Of a DNA stretch of 64,000 bases, positions 1 to 12,200 are shown piece after piece. The position numbers and the translations under genes were made by a program. The DNA is from Stercorarius parasiticus (taxonomy: Eukaryota > Chordata > Aves > Charadriiformes > Stercorariidae). The DNA lies in the NCBI GenBank assembly GCA_013396915.1, contig VWZL01000165.1, positions 577,042-641,041 of the forward strand. Direction: 5' to 3'. Numbering within the stretch: position 1 is the stretch's first letter; each line of letters opens with the position of its first letter. The notes below the pieces were generated by a model. The model saw nothing but the letters and a program-made list of their open reading frames with translations. It was not told the DNA's origin and searched no databases.

Positions 1-1603
1 CATTGACAACTGCAGTGTAAACACAGCCACTTAATAGGGTGTTACTGAATGCCAAGAGGAAATTAAAAAAATCTGTCCTACAAACAGCACTTTCTACCGT
101 ATAGAATATGATCGGAATAAATACAGAACACAGAAAGCAGCTGTAGAGAACAGATGAGATATTAGATATGGTGGAAAGAAGAGAAGAACTTAAATCCAGA
201 GGGCATTTTTTTTAGACTGCTTTGAGTATAAGAATCATGAAAAGGAATTGATGAAGGAAGACAAGTTAGCATAACAGCAGCAGAGTGACAGAGGTAACGC
301 AAAATGACACTGTGACATTATTAAGAAGCTCAGCAACACACTCAACCTCCATCACAATGTCATCAGGACAGATGGCAACAATTGGCAAAGACAAGGCACA
401 GCATGTCTGGAAAGCAATAAGAGCCTATAGAAGAAAAATATAATATGAGCAGCTATGGAAAACGCAAGAGAGTACTACAGATTTTTCTAGAGGTAAAACA
501 ACAATTTACCCTCCGCCCTGTGCGTATTTGTCACAACTGCCTGATGGATATGACATCATTTCCCACTTTGTCAAAGCTTTGCAAAGGATCAGGACTTTCA
601 CAGAGCTCATTATTATCACTTATTATTCTTGTTAGTGCCTGTGAGACCTATTGTGAAGGATTGCATCATGCTAGGCACTTACCTAAATCAGAATGAAAAA
701 ACAGTCCCTGCAAAATGAGCTTACAATCAAAACATAGCATGAAACAAAACACTTGGGTGCAGATAGGAGAGGGTATAATGAAAGAGGCTTTTCTTCTAGG
801 AATGTTAGCAAAGGTCATAGAGAAATGACAAAAAGAGGAAGGTAAAGGTATGGAGAGTAAGGAAGTATGGTTATATGTTCCTAAAGATCTCACTTTTAAA
901 ATTAATGGACAAAAAGACAGGACAGCCATGGCACTGGTGAAGGACATGGATGTGAGAAATAATAAACCTCAGATAGGAAGTAGAAACTCTAAGGAAAATT
1001 TGACAAATGTATAATTATACCTGTGGTATCTAATAACGCAATAGAGGCAGGGAAAGCACTAAGTAAACAAACTGTTGAGTTACAGACAAAACACCAGTTC
1101 ATCCAGAGCTGGTGTAAGCCAAGCAGGACACATGAATCTTGTTCTTCCTGCACCAGCAGTGTTTGCTGTGAAGTCCACTCAGTATCGCTGATCAATATCA
1201 CCAAAAATTTGGCCTCCATATGCTGAGCTCCCACTGGAGGAGAAAGTTAATCTCCTCCGGCTAATTGAGCTCCTGGAAAAAACTGTATAAAAAACTTCAG
1301 CCGGTAGGGCAGTGGGTGTAATAGGGCTGAAGAAGGAAATATTTCACTAGACAATGATTAGAATTACGTGGACTTTGGCAAGCCACCTTGTGGTTGGGAA
1401 GGGCCATCCACATTTTTTCTTCATAGTAGAAATTCATATTGTTTACTCCTACCTCCTTGTTTTTGCACAAAGTCACATTTTGAACATGAGTTAAGGGAAA
1501 ATTACAGAAAGGTAGAGAACAGCAATACATAAAAAAGCAATGTGAGAAGCTGTATGTGGCACCAGGCCCTGCTGTTCAATTCCATGTGTGCTGGGTATTT
1601 GCT
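1..1603. other. Unique noncoding DNA
   Basis: No repeat family, CpG cluster or convincing exon is visible here. The short open frames on both strands (up to ~93 codons) lack paired splice signals and overlap each other. Confidence 0.6.
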
Positions 1604-1885
1604 TGACCCTTCCCAGCTGTTGTGTACTTCCTGATCCCCCAGATGATATGAGCCCCTTGCCTGATCAGCTTCCAGATGCTATACTGTTCCCAATTCCTCC
1701 TGATCATAAGTCTCAACGCCAACTCAGTTCCAGCTGCCATAACTCTCATCCTTCCTCACCGAAGAGCTCCCTATCCAACAGTTCCCTCAAATGTCATAAC
1801 CTGCCTGACCCTCCCCAGCTGTTGCAATCCTCCTGATCCCACACTGTAAAACCTCTTTGATTTGTCCCCTTCCCAGCTGCTCTGC
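1604..1885. repeat. Degenerate ~58-bp minisatellite
   Basis: The motif TTCCCAGCTG or TTCCAGATGC recurs with its central A at about 1615, 1674, 1732, 1817 and 1875. The spacings are 59, 58, 85 and 58 bases. Most units also carry CTTCCTGATC or TCCTCCTGATC about 15-25 bases after the motif. The + strand is pyrimidine-rich, and an 82-codon Pro/Ser-rich open frame across it is a by-product of the composition. The third unit carries an extra ~27 bases. The units are strongly diverged, so the array is old. Confidence 0.5.
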
Positions 1886-2088
1886 CCATTACCACTGAAG
1901 GCTGTGGTCCAGATCCTATCTCCTTGAAGTGTCCTACAAGTGCAAAAATTTACAATTGTAGCTCACAGATTCCTTGGTGAAAGAGTTTTCTTTATAGCAT
2001 ACAACTTTTCAGCCAGATTTCAGACAAACCTTCCTGCTGCAGTAGCTTTACGGTGGTAAAAACCTGACTTCGTATAGATTTATCAGCA

Positions 2089-2270
2089 TCTGGAATACTA
2101 TATAATTATATGCTGTAATGCATACTATATTGTTTAACACAATATAAATATTATATAATTATAATTGTATATTATATAACCAATATATAATGTTGGTATT
2201 AGAAGTTTATATAGCATAAACAAATAAATAAATGAAATATAATAATAATATGCACAATATAATGCAATCA
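2089..2270. repeat. AT-rich low-complexity island
   Basis: About 180 bases made almost only of A and T, with repeated TATAATTATA, ATATAAATAT and TAATAATAAT words and several short self-complementary stretches. There is no coding potential. It may behave as an easily unwound region, but nothing in the sequence assigns it a function. Confidence 0.8.
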
Positions 2271-2892
2271 ATATCTTTAGGATTTTTGTTTATATATAGC
2301 AACTGAAAGGACAGTGCATAGAAAACAGTTCTCTCCATTTAGGAGTTGACCTCAAAACGTAGGCCTAATTTAGTTACCCTCAGGCTTTATTATCCCATTC
2401 TAACAGCATATTCCAAATCCTTCTTAACTTGTGTCCACTTCATATTGTAAAATCAATGCAAAGAAGCACTGGCATAAAGAGAATCCGGAGGTCCACAGAG
2501 TTTAACATTGGGGTTCAAATATTTTTTGCACACAGATTATTACAGGTCAAGAAAAAGAAATCACTGATTTTTCATACAAAATTACAAAATACATCAGGGG
2601 AACAAGCTCATTATTTACACGATTTAGGTATCTGCTGAATGTACATAAAAATGTTCACAAATCACAGTGTGATACTATTTTGCATGAATCATTTTCTCCA
2701 AAACTGCTAAAGACCTCATTATACATCATTTATTACAGTCTTCTTTTAAAATGTTCAGTTATTTATTTAGAGGGAGAGGGGAAAAAATAAAACAAGACAA
2801 AGTATATGACTCAGATCACCACTCCTGTAACTCAAATAATCTATATTCAGTATATGGAGAAAGTATCTGCTTTTTGATATTAGTGACAAGTG
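2271..2892. other. Unique noncoding DNA
   Basis: An AT-rich, single-copy-looking stretch between the AT island and the CR1 tail. I see no gene or recognisable repeat. Confidence 0.5.
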
Positions 2893-3042
2893 GTTGAATT
2901 ACCATCCCTGGAGGCATTTAAAAGACAGGTAGACGTGGTGCTTAGGGACACAGTTTAGTGGTAGTTTTGGCAGTGTTAGGTTAGTGCTTGGACTTGGTCG
3001 TCTTAAAGGTCCCTTCCAACCTAGACAATTCTATGATTCTGA
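2893..3042 (+). mobile_element. CR1 retrotransposon 3' tail, 5'-truncated
   Basis: The sequence follows the bird CR1 3' end in order: the 'CCCTGGAGGCATTTAAAAGAC' region, the 'GGTTTAGTGGTG'-like block, 'GGCAGTGTTAGGTTA', 'TTGGACTTGGTCGTCTTAAAG', then 'CCTTCCAACC' and the terminal ATTCTATGATTCT. Only about 150 bases remain, as is usual because CR1 insertions are 5'-truncated during target-primed reverse transcription. It shares its 3' end type with the copies at 18.4 and 63.3 kb and is diverged by scattered substitutions. It encodes nothing. Confidence 0.93.
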
Positions 3043-3632
3043 TTTAGCTGTACCCAAAGTAAACGAGCAGTCAACATAATAAGGTCTTCAGTACTGGATC
3101 TACTCCACCTCTATCCACAGTTTCCCTATTGTCTTGCATACAATGTTAAAGGCACTTTGATAGGTTTATTATCTGTCCTACCATGTTTCCTCTCATTCCA
3201 CATCCATCTTATGACTCCTAACAGTATGCAGTGACTAAGCAAGCACTAGTACTGGCTCTTACTAGTCTCCAACTGGTTATGTAATGATTCACTGCAATGT
3301 ACGACCCACAGTAGCAGCTAAGGGAATCAGGAATACCTGTTTAGATAAAGGAATAGTGAATCAGTCCACAGTCTTACAAGCACATCTATGCTATTGTCTA
3401 GACTTTATGTAGATCAGAGATTTGGTTGTGTGGAGGCAACTGAGAAACTGATGCCTGAAATCATCGTCGCTTTAGACAGGTCTAGACCTGAGAAAACTTC
3501 TAGATCTGGAAAACTGGTTTTCTGTCATGCAGGACAAATAGAGGGACATATCGTTCATTGTTTTAAAGGGAATTTTGTTTGTTTCATTTCTGAAAAGCAC
3601 AGATTTTCTTATGATGTTGCACAGCAGTCTCT

Positions 3633-3655
3633 GTAAATGGTAAAGGACCATTTAC
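3633..3655. other. Short perfect hairpin
   Basis: GTAAATGG and CCATTTAC form an 8-bp perfect inverted repeat around a 7-base loop. Directly after it, TCTTCTTT and AAAGAAGA (3657-3673) form another near-palindrome. No transcript or function is implied by sequence alone. Confidence 0.5.
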
Positions 3656-3752
3656 GTCTTCTTTTAAAGAAGAAAATGTAATCCAGAAACCATGTAGTTC
3701 TTTGTCTTCATGTTCCTCTGTGCATCCTGGGAACAAATAAGAAAAAGCTTAC

Positions 3753-3827
3753 CTCAGAAAGATCCTCTTTTATTTCAAAAATTTGCAAAACTGGGCTGTT
3801 AATCTCATGAAAGACATTTCTGAAGTT
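3753..3827 (-). CDS. Possible internal coding exon (weak)
   Basis: Read on the minus strand, a long pyrimidine tract (near 3855-3890) precedes AAG at 3828-3830. A 25-codon open stretch (NFRNVFHEINSPVLQIFE...) follows, ending CTGAG|GTAAGC at 3753/3752, a good donor. An alternative acceptor, TTCAG, would start the exon at 3819. Used as drawn it is phase 0 at both ends, which would fit after the candidate exon at 13562-13877. I do not recognise the peptide. The acceptor AG is weak and the exon is short, so this may be chance. Confidence 0.18.
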
Positions 3828-4640
3828 CTTCCATTTTTGTTCAGTCATCATCACGACAAAGGTAAGAAGACAAAACAGGAAAGTGGAAAACAAAAACCAA
3901 ATTGTTTTAAGAAGTCAGACACACTTAGATTTTCTTCAAAACTGGCAAAATAGGTTGCTGCCCTATACTTCTGAATCTGTAGCAAGCTACAAAATAAATT
4001 GATCAAGATTTTTTGTATTTGGGACTTTTTTCATGAACATGCTAGTCTAAAACAAATTACATTCATGGTATAGCAGAGAGAAGGAGCTATGAAAGCAACA
4101 ATGCCTCAGAGAGGCAACTATGGGGAAATGTGAAAAACAGTTAATATTTCTCTTTCAGCGAAAGGGACTTTCAGACACTTTTCATGTATGTCCAAATTCA
4201 AATGCAATGTTTTCTACCTTATTCCCTAGTAAGGACAAGGGCTAGCCATTAAGTGGTTTCATTTAGTTTGTAGGCAGGGTAACCTTTAACATCTTCATTG
4301 TATAAGGATACAATTTCCAGTAGAAGTTCTCAGAAGAAAAAGGCTAACAAGGACAGCGAAGAGTGAGCAAAAAGGTGAGGGTGAAGATGCAAAGAGATGC
4401 TTTAGGAACTCCTCACAGCTGGTAGGTTAAATGACTGACACAGACTTGGCAGATTCTATTAGCAACAGTTCTGTGGCTGGCATTTTTATAGATATAGGAA
4501 TCTGAGGAGAAGTGCAGTTCACAAATTTAGAGCACATGTAGAAAAATGAACTTTTGCAAAGGAGTCAAAAGTTAAGAAATCTCCCATTTTCCTTTGGAGT
4601 TTCTATGTGTATCTGTATGTGTATACAAGAGAAAAAGAGA

Positions 4641-4706
4641 GACCTCAAGCAAATCATATCTCTGTGCCTCAGTTTCCCATTCATAAAAGAGAAACAATTG
4701 GGTAAT
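4641..4706 (+). repeat. MIR-like CORE-SINE fragment
   Basis: The core 'CTCTGTGCCTCAGTTTCCC' followed by CATTCATAAAAGAG and a leading ACCTCAAGCAAATCA matches the conserved middle of MIR-type SINEs: accTTGggCAAgTCActta, then the CTCAGTTTCC block, then ATCTGTAAAATG. MIR elements are tRNA-derived, L2-mobilised amniote SINEs long inactive in birds. Both ends are eroded. Confidence 0.72.
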
Positions 4707-7700
4707 TTGTCTTTCTTTCACAACATGTATTATTCCTGATGCACAAATATTTGTAATCGCCTTTCTTAGAGCATTTGTTCTGCATAAAACTGTTAATTTT
4801 GCTAATAGGATGTGTTTCTGTGGCGTCAAGCACTCCATCAGTTTTAACCTCAGTGCCTATATTTGAGTTACTGGTGAATACTTCTTTTCTGGCAAAGTGT
4901 AACACCTTTTATTTCTGTCTTTTCCCAACCTCTATGTGCAGACAAGTTACTTTGAGTCCCTTGGGGTCAGAAGAGACCAGAAAGTCAGGCTGATCTGTTA
5001 GGCCCCAAGGCTTGGCCTCAGGCACGAGTATGTACAGTCTGAGCGCTTCATTCACATCCTCAGCGCATACATAAACTCTGTTATTGTTAATGGAAGTGAT
5101 GCACATACATACACTGAAATACCAGATATTTTGTTGTTTCTCCATTAAACAATACCATAAATACAGAGCAAAATTATCCAACCAGGCTAGAAAATCTCTG
5201 TCCTGTGCATGTTTTGCAGAGGAGCAGATACAGCTGTATCTGTCTGGGCTGCCTTATCATAAGATGACTGGGACAGAGACTGACTCTGTTGGTGAGGCAC
5301 TGAACATGGGACAAATGAGAGCTGATCAGGATGCGCTGAAGTGAGGACTGCAGGCTTGGATCAACAGCTATCAGCCAGCCACTGTAGCAAATGCATTTAC
5401 TGCTAGTGATGAAAGGGAGGGAGGGGGAAGGAAGCCTGTGGTTTGACTGAAAGACAAAATTTTCTAAAGACCATAATTCCATTGGAAATAGGATTCAGTG
5501 GTTTTATAAGTTCTTGGATATCAAAACAATAAAAAAAATTATCATCTCATTATTTCACTGACAGGATTTTAATAATTTAAGAGCACATGCAGAGACAACG
5601 AGGCAGACAGAAGTGCTGTATTTGTATATAAATGACCCTAAACTTTGTGGCTCCATGAGTGTTTCATCAGTCTCTAACAAAGCATTGCAGAAGAAAAGTC
5701 CAGCATTTTCTAGCAGCTAGACCATAGAGATAAGCTACAAAAGTTATTTCTTTGCCCCTTCAGGGTTCGGGAAGAAAGATGTTTACCAAGGGAGAGGGCA
5801 GTTGTATATGGTTTTAGAAATATTATCACTATTGTTGTTGTTACTGCTGTTATTATTTAGATTTTGCTCCCAAAGTGAAACCCCCTTCACATTTGGATGA
5901 TTAGGCCACATTTGGCCTACACACCACTGCTTAGAAAAGCCTTCCTCCTTTGTATATTCAGAACAAGTTTCATGAGAAGTATCTCAGAAACATCTGCCTT
6001 CATTATAATTATATTTCTATTTCAGCTGCACCAAGCTATTTACAGATGAGCCTGTTCATAAAGAGCTTTATAATTAAGCAAACAGAAATATCTTTTTATA
6101 GGATGCAGATCTAGGGGTGATAATCACACACAAAATACACAGCAACAGTTGCAAATAGAGTGTTTAATGCTAGTTATATAGTTAGTGATGTGCTCAATAA
6201 AGCCTGACATGTCTTTGTTCCTAAATGTAAGAAAATACGGTCTTTGCTACACAACTGTGTAAACTGTCTTTTTCATATACAAAAGGCCATATATTTGAGG
6301 GGGTATTGCTTGAAAGTCATCATGAAAACAAGTCCTCATGTCTCCAGTGCAACATGATTACAAAGCTCTTGGGCAGAAAAAGGAGCTGACAGCATGTATA
6401 TGAATTTTAGAAGCGTGACATCTTCTTTATGTATGATGTGTGACCTGACACTTCCACTGATGGACACCAAAAGACAAAGAAGTGAAATGAGCAAGTATTG
6501 GAAGAATTAAAAAAAAGACAATCTATTATTTAGCGAAATTACTGATTAGGGCCTTTACACAGTGAATGTGCCCCAGGAATCCAACCTTATCTCTCCTGAA
6601 GAACATCTTTGTCACTTACTTGTCTCAAGATTGCAAACTTGCTCTTTTGCAGCATTTTCTTAGAATTTTTACAACCAACTGTAGCCCAAGAGTTTGTAAA
6701 CTGAACTGCTGTGATACACCATATGAAACCCATGCCAACATGCCAAAGAAAATCATACAAAGATTAAATTAACGTATACATGACACCTAATTTTTTAAAA
6801 ACAAGCTTTTGTTTGTAGGAATTTCTATGGTTTTTTTATCCTTCTTCACATTTAAATCATCCAAAATAGATGCCTGAAGGAAGGCAGCAGAGACCAGGCC
6901 CCCAGATATAACCTAATAAAAAGCTATGAAGAGAAGTGATGTGAGTAGAATAACATGTTTGCTAAAATCTTTGCTAAAAACATTGGAGTCACTTTAATAT
7001 ATTCCAGGTAAACTTAATAGTCTAATTTTTTTTTGAGAAGTTGCTATTAATTTATGTTATTTTTATACCCTGGAACATATTCTAAATGTTGTGGTGAGAT
7101 ATTCCTAGAAGGATTTGAAAGGAAAACATGACAGATTTCAGTATTTGTCAATACCCTTTAATATGAGTTCTTACAAGGGTTATTCATGCTTTCTTCTTCG
7201 GGTTGGTGCTTTGCCTCCCTGGAGGACCTTTCCTTTGTCCGTTGACTATACTGAGCGCCTCTGGATGCAGAGCTACAAGTGGGCAATGTAAATACATTCA
7301 ACTGCAGCACCTCTGAAGTGGTTTCTTCATTGCTACACCATGGATTTCAGAATGCATTAAGTAGTTCATAAATCACGTTAGACAAACAGTCTTAAACTCA
7401 ATGATGGGATTACAAAAGTGTTCTGATGCCTGATTTGTACTGCTGTTTAACTTGAAAAGGTCTCCCGGTAAACATCCAAAAATGACTTCATTACGTTCCT
7501 TGAAACCAAAGACTCGACAGCAGTTAAGCACTGGGTAAGCTGTAATATTTCCTTCTTTTCCCCATCATGCCGATCAGTATTTTATTCTCATTTCTCCAGG
7601 CTTCTCCATCTGTATCCACCCATTGCCTCTTGCCTTGTATTTAAATTGCAAGCTCTTGGAGAAAGAGATCTTCCTATTCTCTCTGTGCAGTGAAGCATAA

Positions 7701-9134
7701 TGAAGTCAAGAACTGTCACTCTTAGGTACCACAACAATACAAATAACAAACAGGGCAATATTTCTTCATCCACAGAACTGCACAGAGCAAGCAACTCAAA
7801 TAGAGAAATGTATTATGTAAAACAAGAATATTGTTTCTCTATTATGTTTTCATGCACTAAAAGCAAGCATGTCCTTTCAGTGTCAAATGGATTCTGGTTT
7901 AAATTCTGGGGGAAAAAGAAATATGTCTCAGTGAGGATACAAGATACATATTGCCTACCATGTGGACAGCAAAATCTCAGAGAAAATAATGCCTTAAAGG
8001 ATCAGTGCTATTAAAAATGTGATAGAGACCATATCTGAGATAAGACTGGGCAAGAACCACACAATCTCCTGATGACCAACATGATCAATCCCTGAAGCCT
8101 GGCTGAGTGTGTGACACCTAGTTAAGATGTGGGAATGCATGATATTTGGCAGCCTTGAAATCTCAAGTCTCACACACAGAAAGCAAAAAAAGCATCATTG
8201 CTGTCTGTTCCAGGTTCGTTCCAGTTGTAGCTTCCTAGCACCATTGTCCCTGCCAGAAAGACCCCAAATGAACTGATATCTCTAAAATTAGAGCTATATT
8301 TCATTAACTTTTTAGCCCGCAGCTTGTGAGGCTAAGAACTTGGTCCTGCATTTTGTGTTGAAATTCCCAACTGGATAAAGTGTGGAAAAAGAAATGTTAA
8401 AGAAGAAATGAAAATTGAACTTATTGATGGTTTCCATCATCTCTCTCCCTCCCCCAGTATGAATTTGGAAGCAATATAAATGCAGAACATCTGATTCTTG
8501 AAGTCTTTACTCCCAGAGGTGCTGGTTCTGGGTTAAGCACTCACTTTCTGGCTCACTCCCAGCTTGCTATCAGCTCACATTACTGCACTGTTCCAGACCA
8601 AAATCCAACTCCACAGAAGAATGTTAAATGCTAGAAATGGGGGAATTGTAATGGAGCAGCTTTCTATCAATTCCTTTTGATTGTGGCTGACAGATGAATT
8701 TACATAACTGCTGGTAAACGTCAATTACTGGTGACTACTGGATAGCCTTTCCAGACAAAAAAGCAATACAGATAACTGTATGCACATCAGGTACACTAAA
8801 GATTTCATCATAGCCACAAAGCTGCAAATGAAGACCTGTCGCTATTATGCCTGAAATGCTGGTAGAGTGTGTGGGAGACACAAGTGTCGATACTGTAAGT
8901 TAGTGCTGTCCCAGGGCCAGCAACATGGCAGGAGGTTTTAGGTGTTGTCATATTCTCACATGTCAAATCATCTGCTCCGTGTTGTCCTTATGATGTGGTC
9001 AGACCCTCATTATAGAACTCTTTGATGCAATTCAGTGCGGGCTGGATGAAAGAATAACTTGTAGTAGACAAATATAAAGCCTCTTAACTAGGGTTGTGAT
9101 GTGTTCTGTGTGGGATATGTTTCATCAGCATATT
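4707..9134. other. Unique noncoding DNA with small simple-sequence tracts
   Basis: Holds a three-run purine tract at 5411-5430 (GGGAGGGAGGGGG) and a degenerate TTG/TTA trinucleotide tract at 5830-5858. A stop-free minus-strand stretch near 6622-6705 ends in a GTAAGT donor but has a poor acceptor. Otherwise I see nothing. Confidence 0.5.
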
Positions 9135-9240
9135 CATAGCATGCGCCTCTGACAGATCCGAGTTTGATTCTCAAGGTGTGAAAGTGTCAAGCTATCATCA
9201 AGTCCCATTTTCCCATGCATCAAGTTTCTCATGTTTATCA
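9135..9240 (+). repeat. tRNA-derived SINE fragment, MIR-like
   Basis: 'ATAGCATGCGCCTCTGACAG' followed by the Pol III box-B-like GAGTTTGATTCTC (9160-9172), and downstream TCCCATTTTCCCATGCATC and TTTCTCATG, follow the order of an old MIR-like SINE head and core. It is heavily diverged. Box A is not clearly recognisable, so the assignment is tentative. Confidence 0.42.
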
Positions 9241-12200
9241 GGAGAGGAGAACCATAAAGCTCCTCAGAACGCATATCTCCAACTGTGACTGAAAAAAGAA
9301 AAAGGATGAGAGGTCGTAGCTGATGGTATCAGCCTTCTCCTCAGCCAAACAAGATGTTTTTACTTCCTTCTTCATGCAAGAATGCTCCCGATTTCTTGTT
9401 GTTAGTATCAGAAGGAAAGGGATCTAGTCTTCCCATCTCTCTTGAAATGACAGGAAATCTTATGACAGAAAAAAAGGCATGGAAGGAATTAGCTTGGACA
9501 ATGCACGTTGTTAACAGTCTATCATCCACATTATTAATGTGCCGCATGTGGTCTCCAATATCTGAACTGTGGGAATAACAACAGTATTGCAAAAATAATA
9601 ATTTTTATCATATCTAATTCATGGAATGTTGTGAAGACAGTTTTTAAACTATCCTCACCAGAGAAAAATGAGCTAATTAAGGCTTCAGCAGCAGACTCGG
9701 AGAAGGTGAGAAGTGGGGAGAGTCAGAATCTGAGAATGAAAGATAGCCAAGTCAAAATAACTCTTAAAACCAAATTTGGCTTATAAGCTGTCAAAACTAT
9801 GCTGCCATTGGCTAAGAAAAAATGTGAGTTATCAAAATATGTTGCTCTCTATCTAAGGAAACTTAATTTAAAAAGCAAGAAAGAGGGAGGAAGAAAAGGG
9901 CAGAAAGACAGTCATATTGAAAAGGAAGGATGAACTCAGAAGGGAAGCCTATCAGGCTCCTATCTAGATCCTGAAAAGGTCCAGCATTCATACCATGAGG
10001 TGAACAGTGGTCTGTTGAGACACAGCTTAAGATGAGTGGGACTAAACAAATAAGAACAGATCTTATTATGCGTGTATTCTACGATTGAACTGATGTTTTA
10101 TTTACTTTTTGCAAATGTCTTTCCAACTTCTTACTTAAGAGCTTAACCCATTGCCTGGCTGGAATAAACTTGTACTTCTTTCATTCTTAAGTGTGTTTGG
10201 TTTAATAAGCAAGTCCACATAAAACTGAAAAATGGGGTACATAATGATAAATGATAACTGCAGGTTCCATTCAGTGAAGCTGAGGTGGCCACTGAATAGG
10301 TGAGTACAGTAGGAGGCAAGGGAGTGATGCCTTGCTGGCTAAAATGTCACTTCCCCTCTGACATTTGGAGCTCCAGGTTTTTGGGAGCAATTATGCAGGG
10401 ATCAAACTGCAGGGAGGCAATACATCTGCTCCTACACAACCCAGCTTCCTCGCACCACTACCCCGGCTCCCTTTTCTGGCAGGACCATAGCATGACAACA
10501 GGCAGTCCCCCACAGCACTTGCTCTATACTGTGGTCAGAAATCTGGAGAGATGGTTGGTTTTCCCCCATGGCCAGATAGACTCAGCCCCTAGCGAACCCT
10601 ACACATGAGCAACTCATGAGTCAAGGGCAGCCAGAACCCCAGCGACATCAAGACAGAGCAATATTTAGGCTTAGAGGACAAGAAAGAAGTTGTGGCAAGC
10701 TGGACAAAATAGCTTTCCTGGACTGCATTAGCCAGTATCCTTTGTGAAAGAATTGATTAATAACAGCTGCATTCATACTGTAGAAAATAAAATCCTATTT
10801 TATCTATATATATTTGTTTTAAAAGAGCAGAAGGCTATTCAAAGCCGAGTCAATAGTGGCATTACTGGAACTCATTTGGAATGGACAATGTTTGGCCTAT
10901 TGTGTTAAATTCCTGAGGGTTTGCCTATTTTTGTATCAGATTACTGCTTTATTAGGTACAACTGTTTTTACATTGCATTTTTGTGATTAATGATGCTAAA
11001 AGGATTTTGGCATTTCAAATGTTGTACACAAACCTAATGGGCAAAATCTTCTGTAAACTTCTTCTAAGCTCTTGGCAAACTTTCCTCGGGAGCAAATATT
11101 AACTCCAGATAGTGTTTATTAGCTTTTATAAAATAATCACTGTAATAGTGGCATGTAATTGCTGGAGGTAAGAGAACATCCAGGCCAAGAATTAATCAAG
11201 TTTGAGCTCCGTAATAGAAACAGGTCAGGAACAATTTATTTCTTGCCCAGTTTGCATTTAAAATAATATAATTTTCCTCTGATTTTGTGTCATATTCCAA
11301 GAGTGATTTCATACACAACATTCCCTGAATAAACTGTGTTCTTAACTAGAGACGGGTCTGAATAGCAAAGTTCAGGTCCCACTTTATACTCTGACAAAGT
11401 ATGGAGGTGTTTGGACTTTCAGCTTTAATTTGCCCATTATATGGGATAGAACAAGCGAAACATTCAGATCTGAATGCAACCCCACTGCCTTTTTAACCCA
11501 CTGCCCAAAGTTTGAATGTTTCTGTAGGCAGATTTTCATTTGAGGATGTCCTGTCAGCATCAGAAAAACGGGAATCAAATATTGTTCCTCAAAGAGATCA
11601 GAGTCAGTATGCCAGACTTGTTAAACTTTCACTTGTAATCAATTACAGGTTACAGTTGATAAAAAAAAAAATCACAGCAGGAGGAATACAACCATGACAT
11701 CTTGTATAGGCTATCTTTCATGTAATAGGCATAAAAGTCTCTTGCAATTGCTCTCTAGAAAGTCAGTGAAGTCTTCTTATTGAACCTCTATGTGCCAGGT
11801 AATTCCTTGAATGGAAACAGTGCAGAAACACTTTTTTGACAAAAGACCTGAGGAATGGTTAAAGCATGAATATAGACACATCTAAGACAACACCAGGTGA
11901 AAAAAAATCTGTAAGTACCACCAAAAAAAGGACTTAACCTGAGTTCAGTCCAGTATAAACACTGCTATATAGCCTCACAATTTGGGATACTAAGTAAGGT
12001 AGATTTATTACTTAGGGTTGATGTTACCGCAGGGATGCTGATTCCTACTCTATGTACAGTGAAGCTGTTGGTCATGCATTTTCTTTGAAGTTAAAGCCAT
12101 AGTGTAGGATGCATATCAGGACATGTGATCTCTTAGGCACATCAGGCCGCATCAAATACCGTTTCAACACAGGAAGTAAGTTCTACTCATTAGCCCAACT

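Larger units (their letters stand above)
3043..4640. other. Mostly unique noncoding DNA
   Basis: Apart from the hairpin at 3633 and the weak minus-strand exon candidate at 3753-3827, I see no repeat or gene here. Confidence 0.5.

Noticed and set aside
1604..1885. Pro-rich coding sequence (LPDPPDDMSPLPDQLPD...)
   Set aside because: The periodic peptide is explained by the pyrimidine-rich minisatellite, with no splice or start support.
6622..6705. Minus-strand exon-like stretch ending GACAA|GTAAGT
   Set aside because: The donor is good, but the candidate acceptor lacks a pyrimidine tract and its phase does not fit neighbouring candidates.
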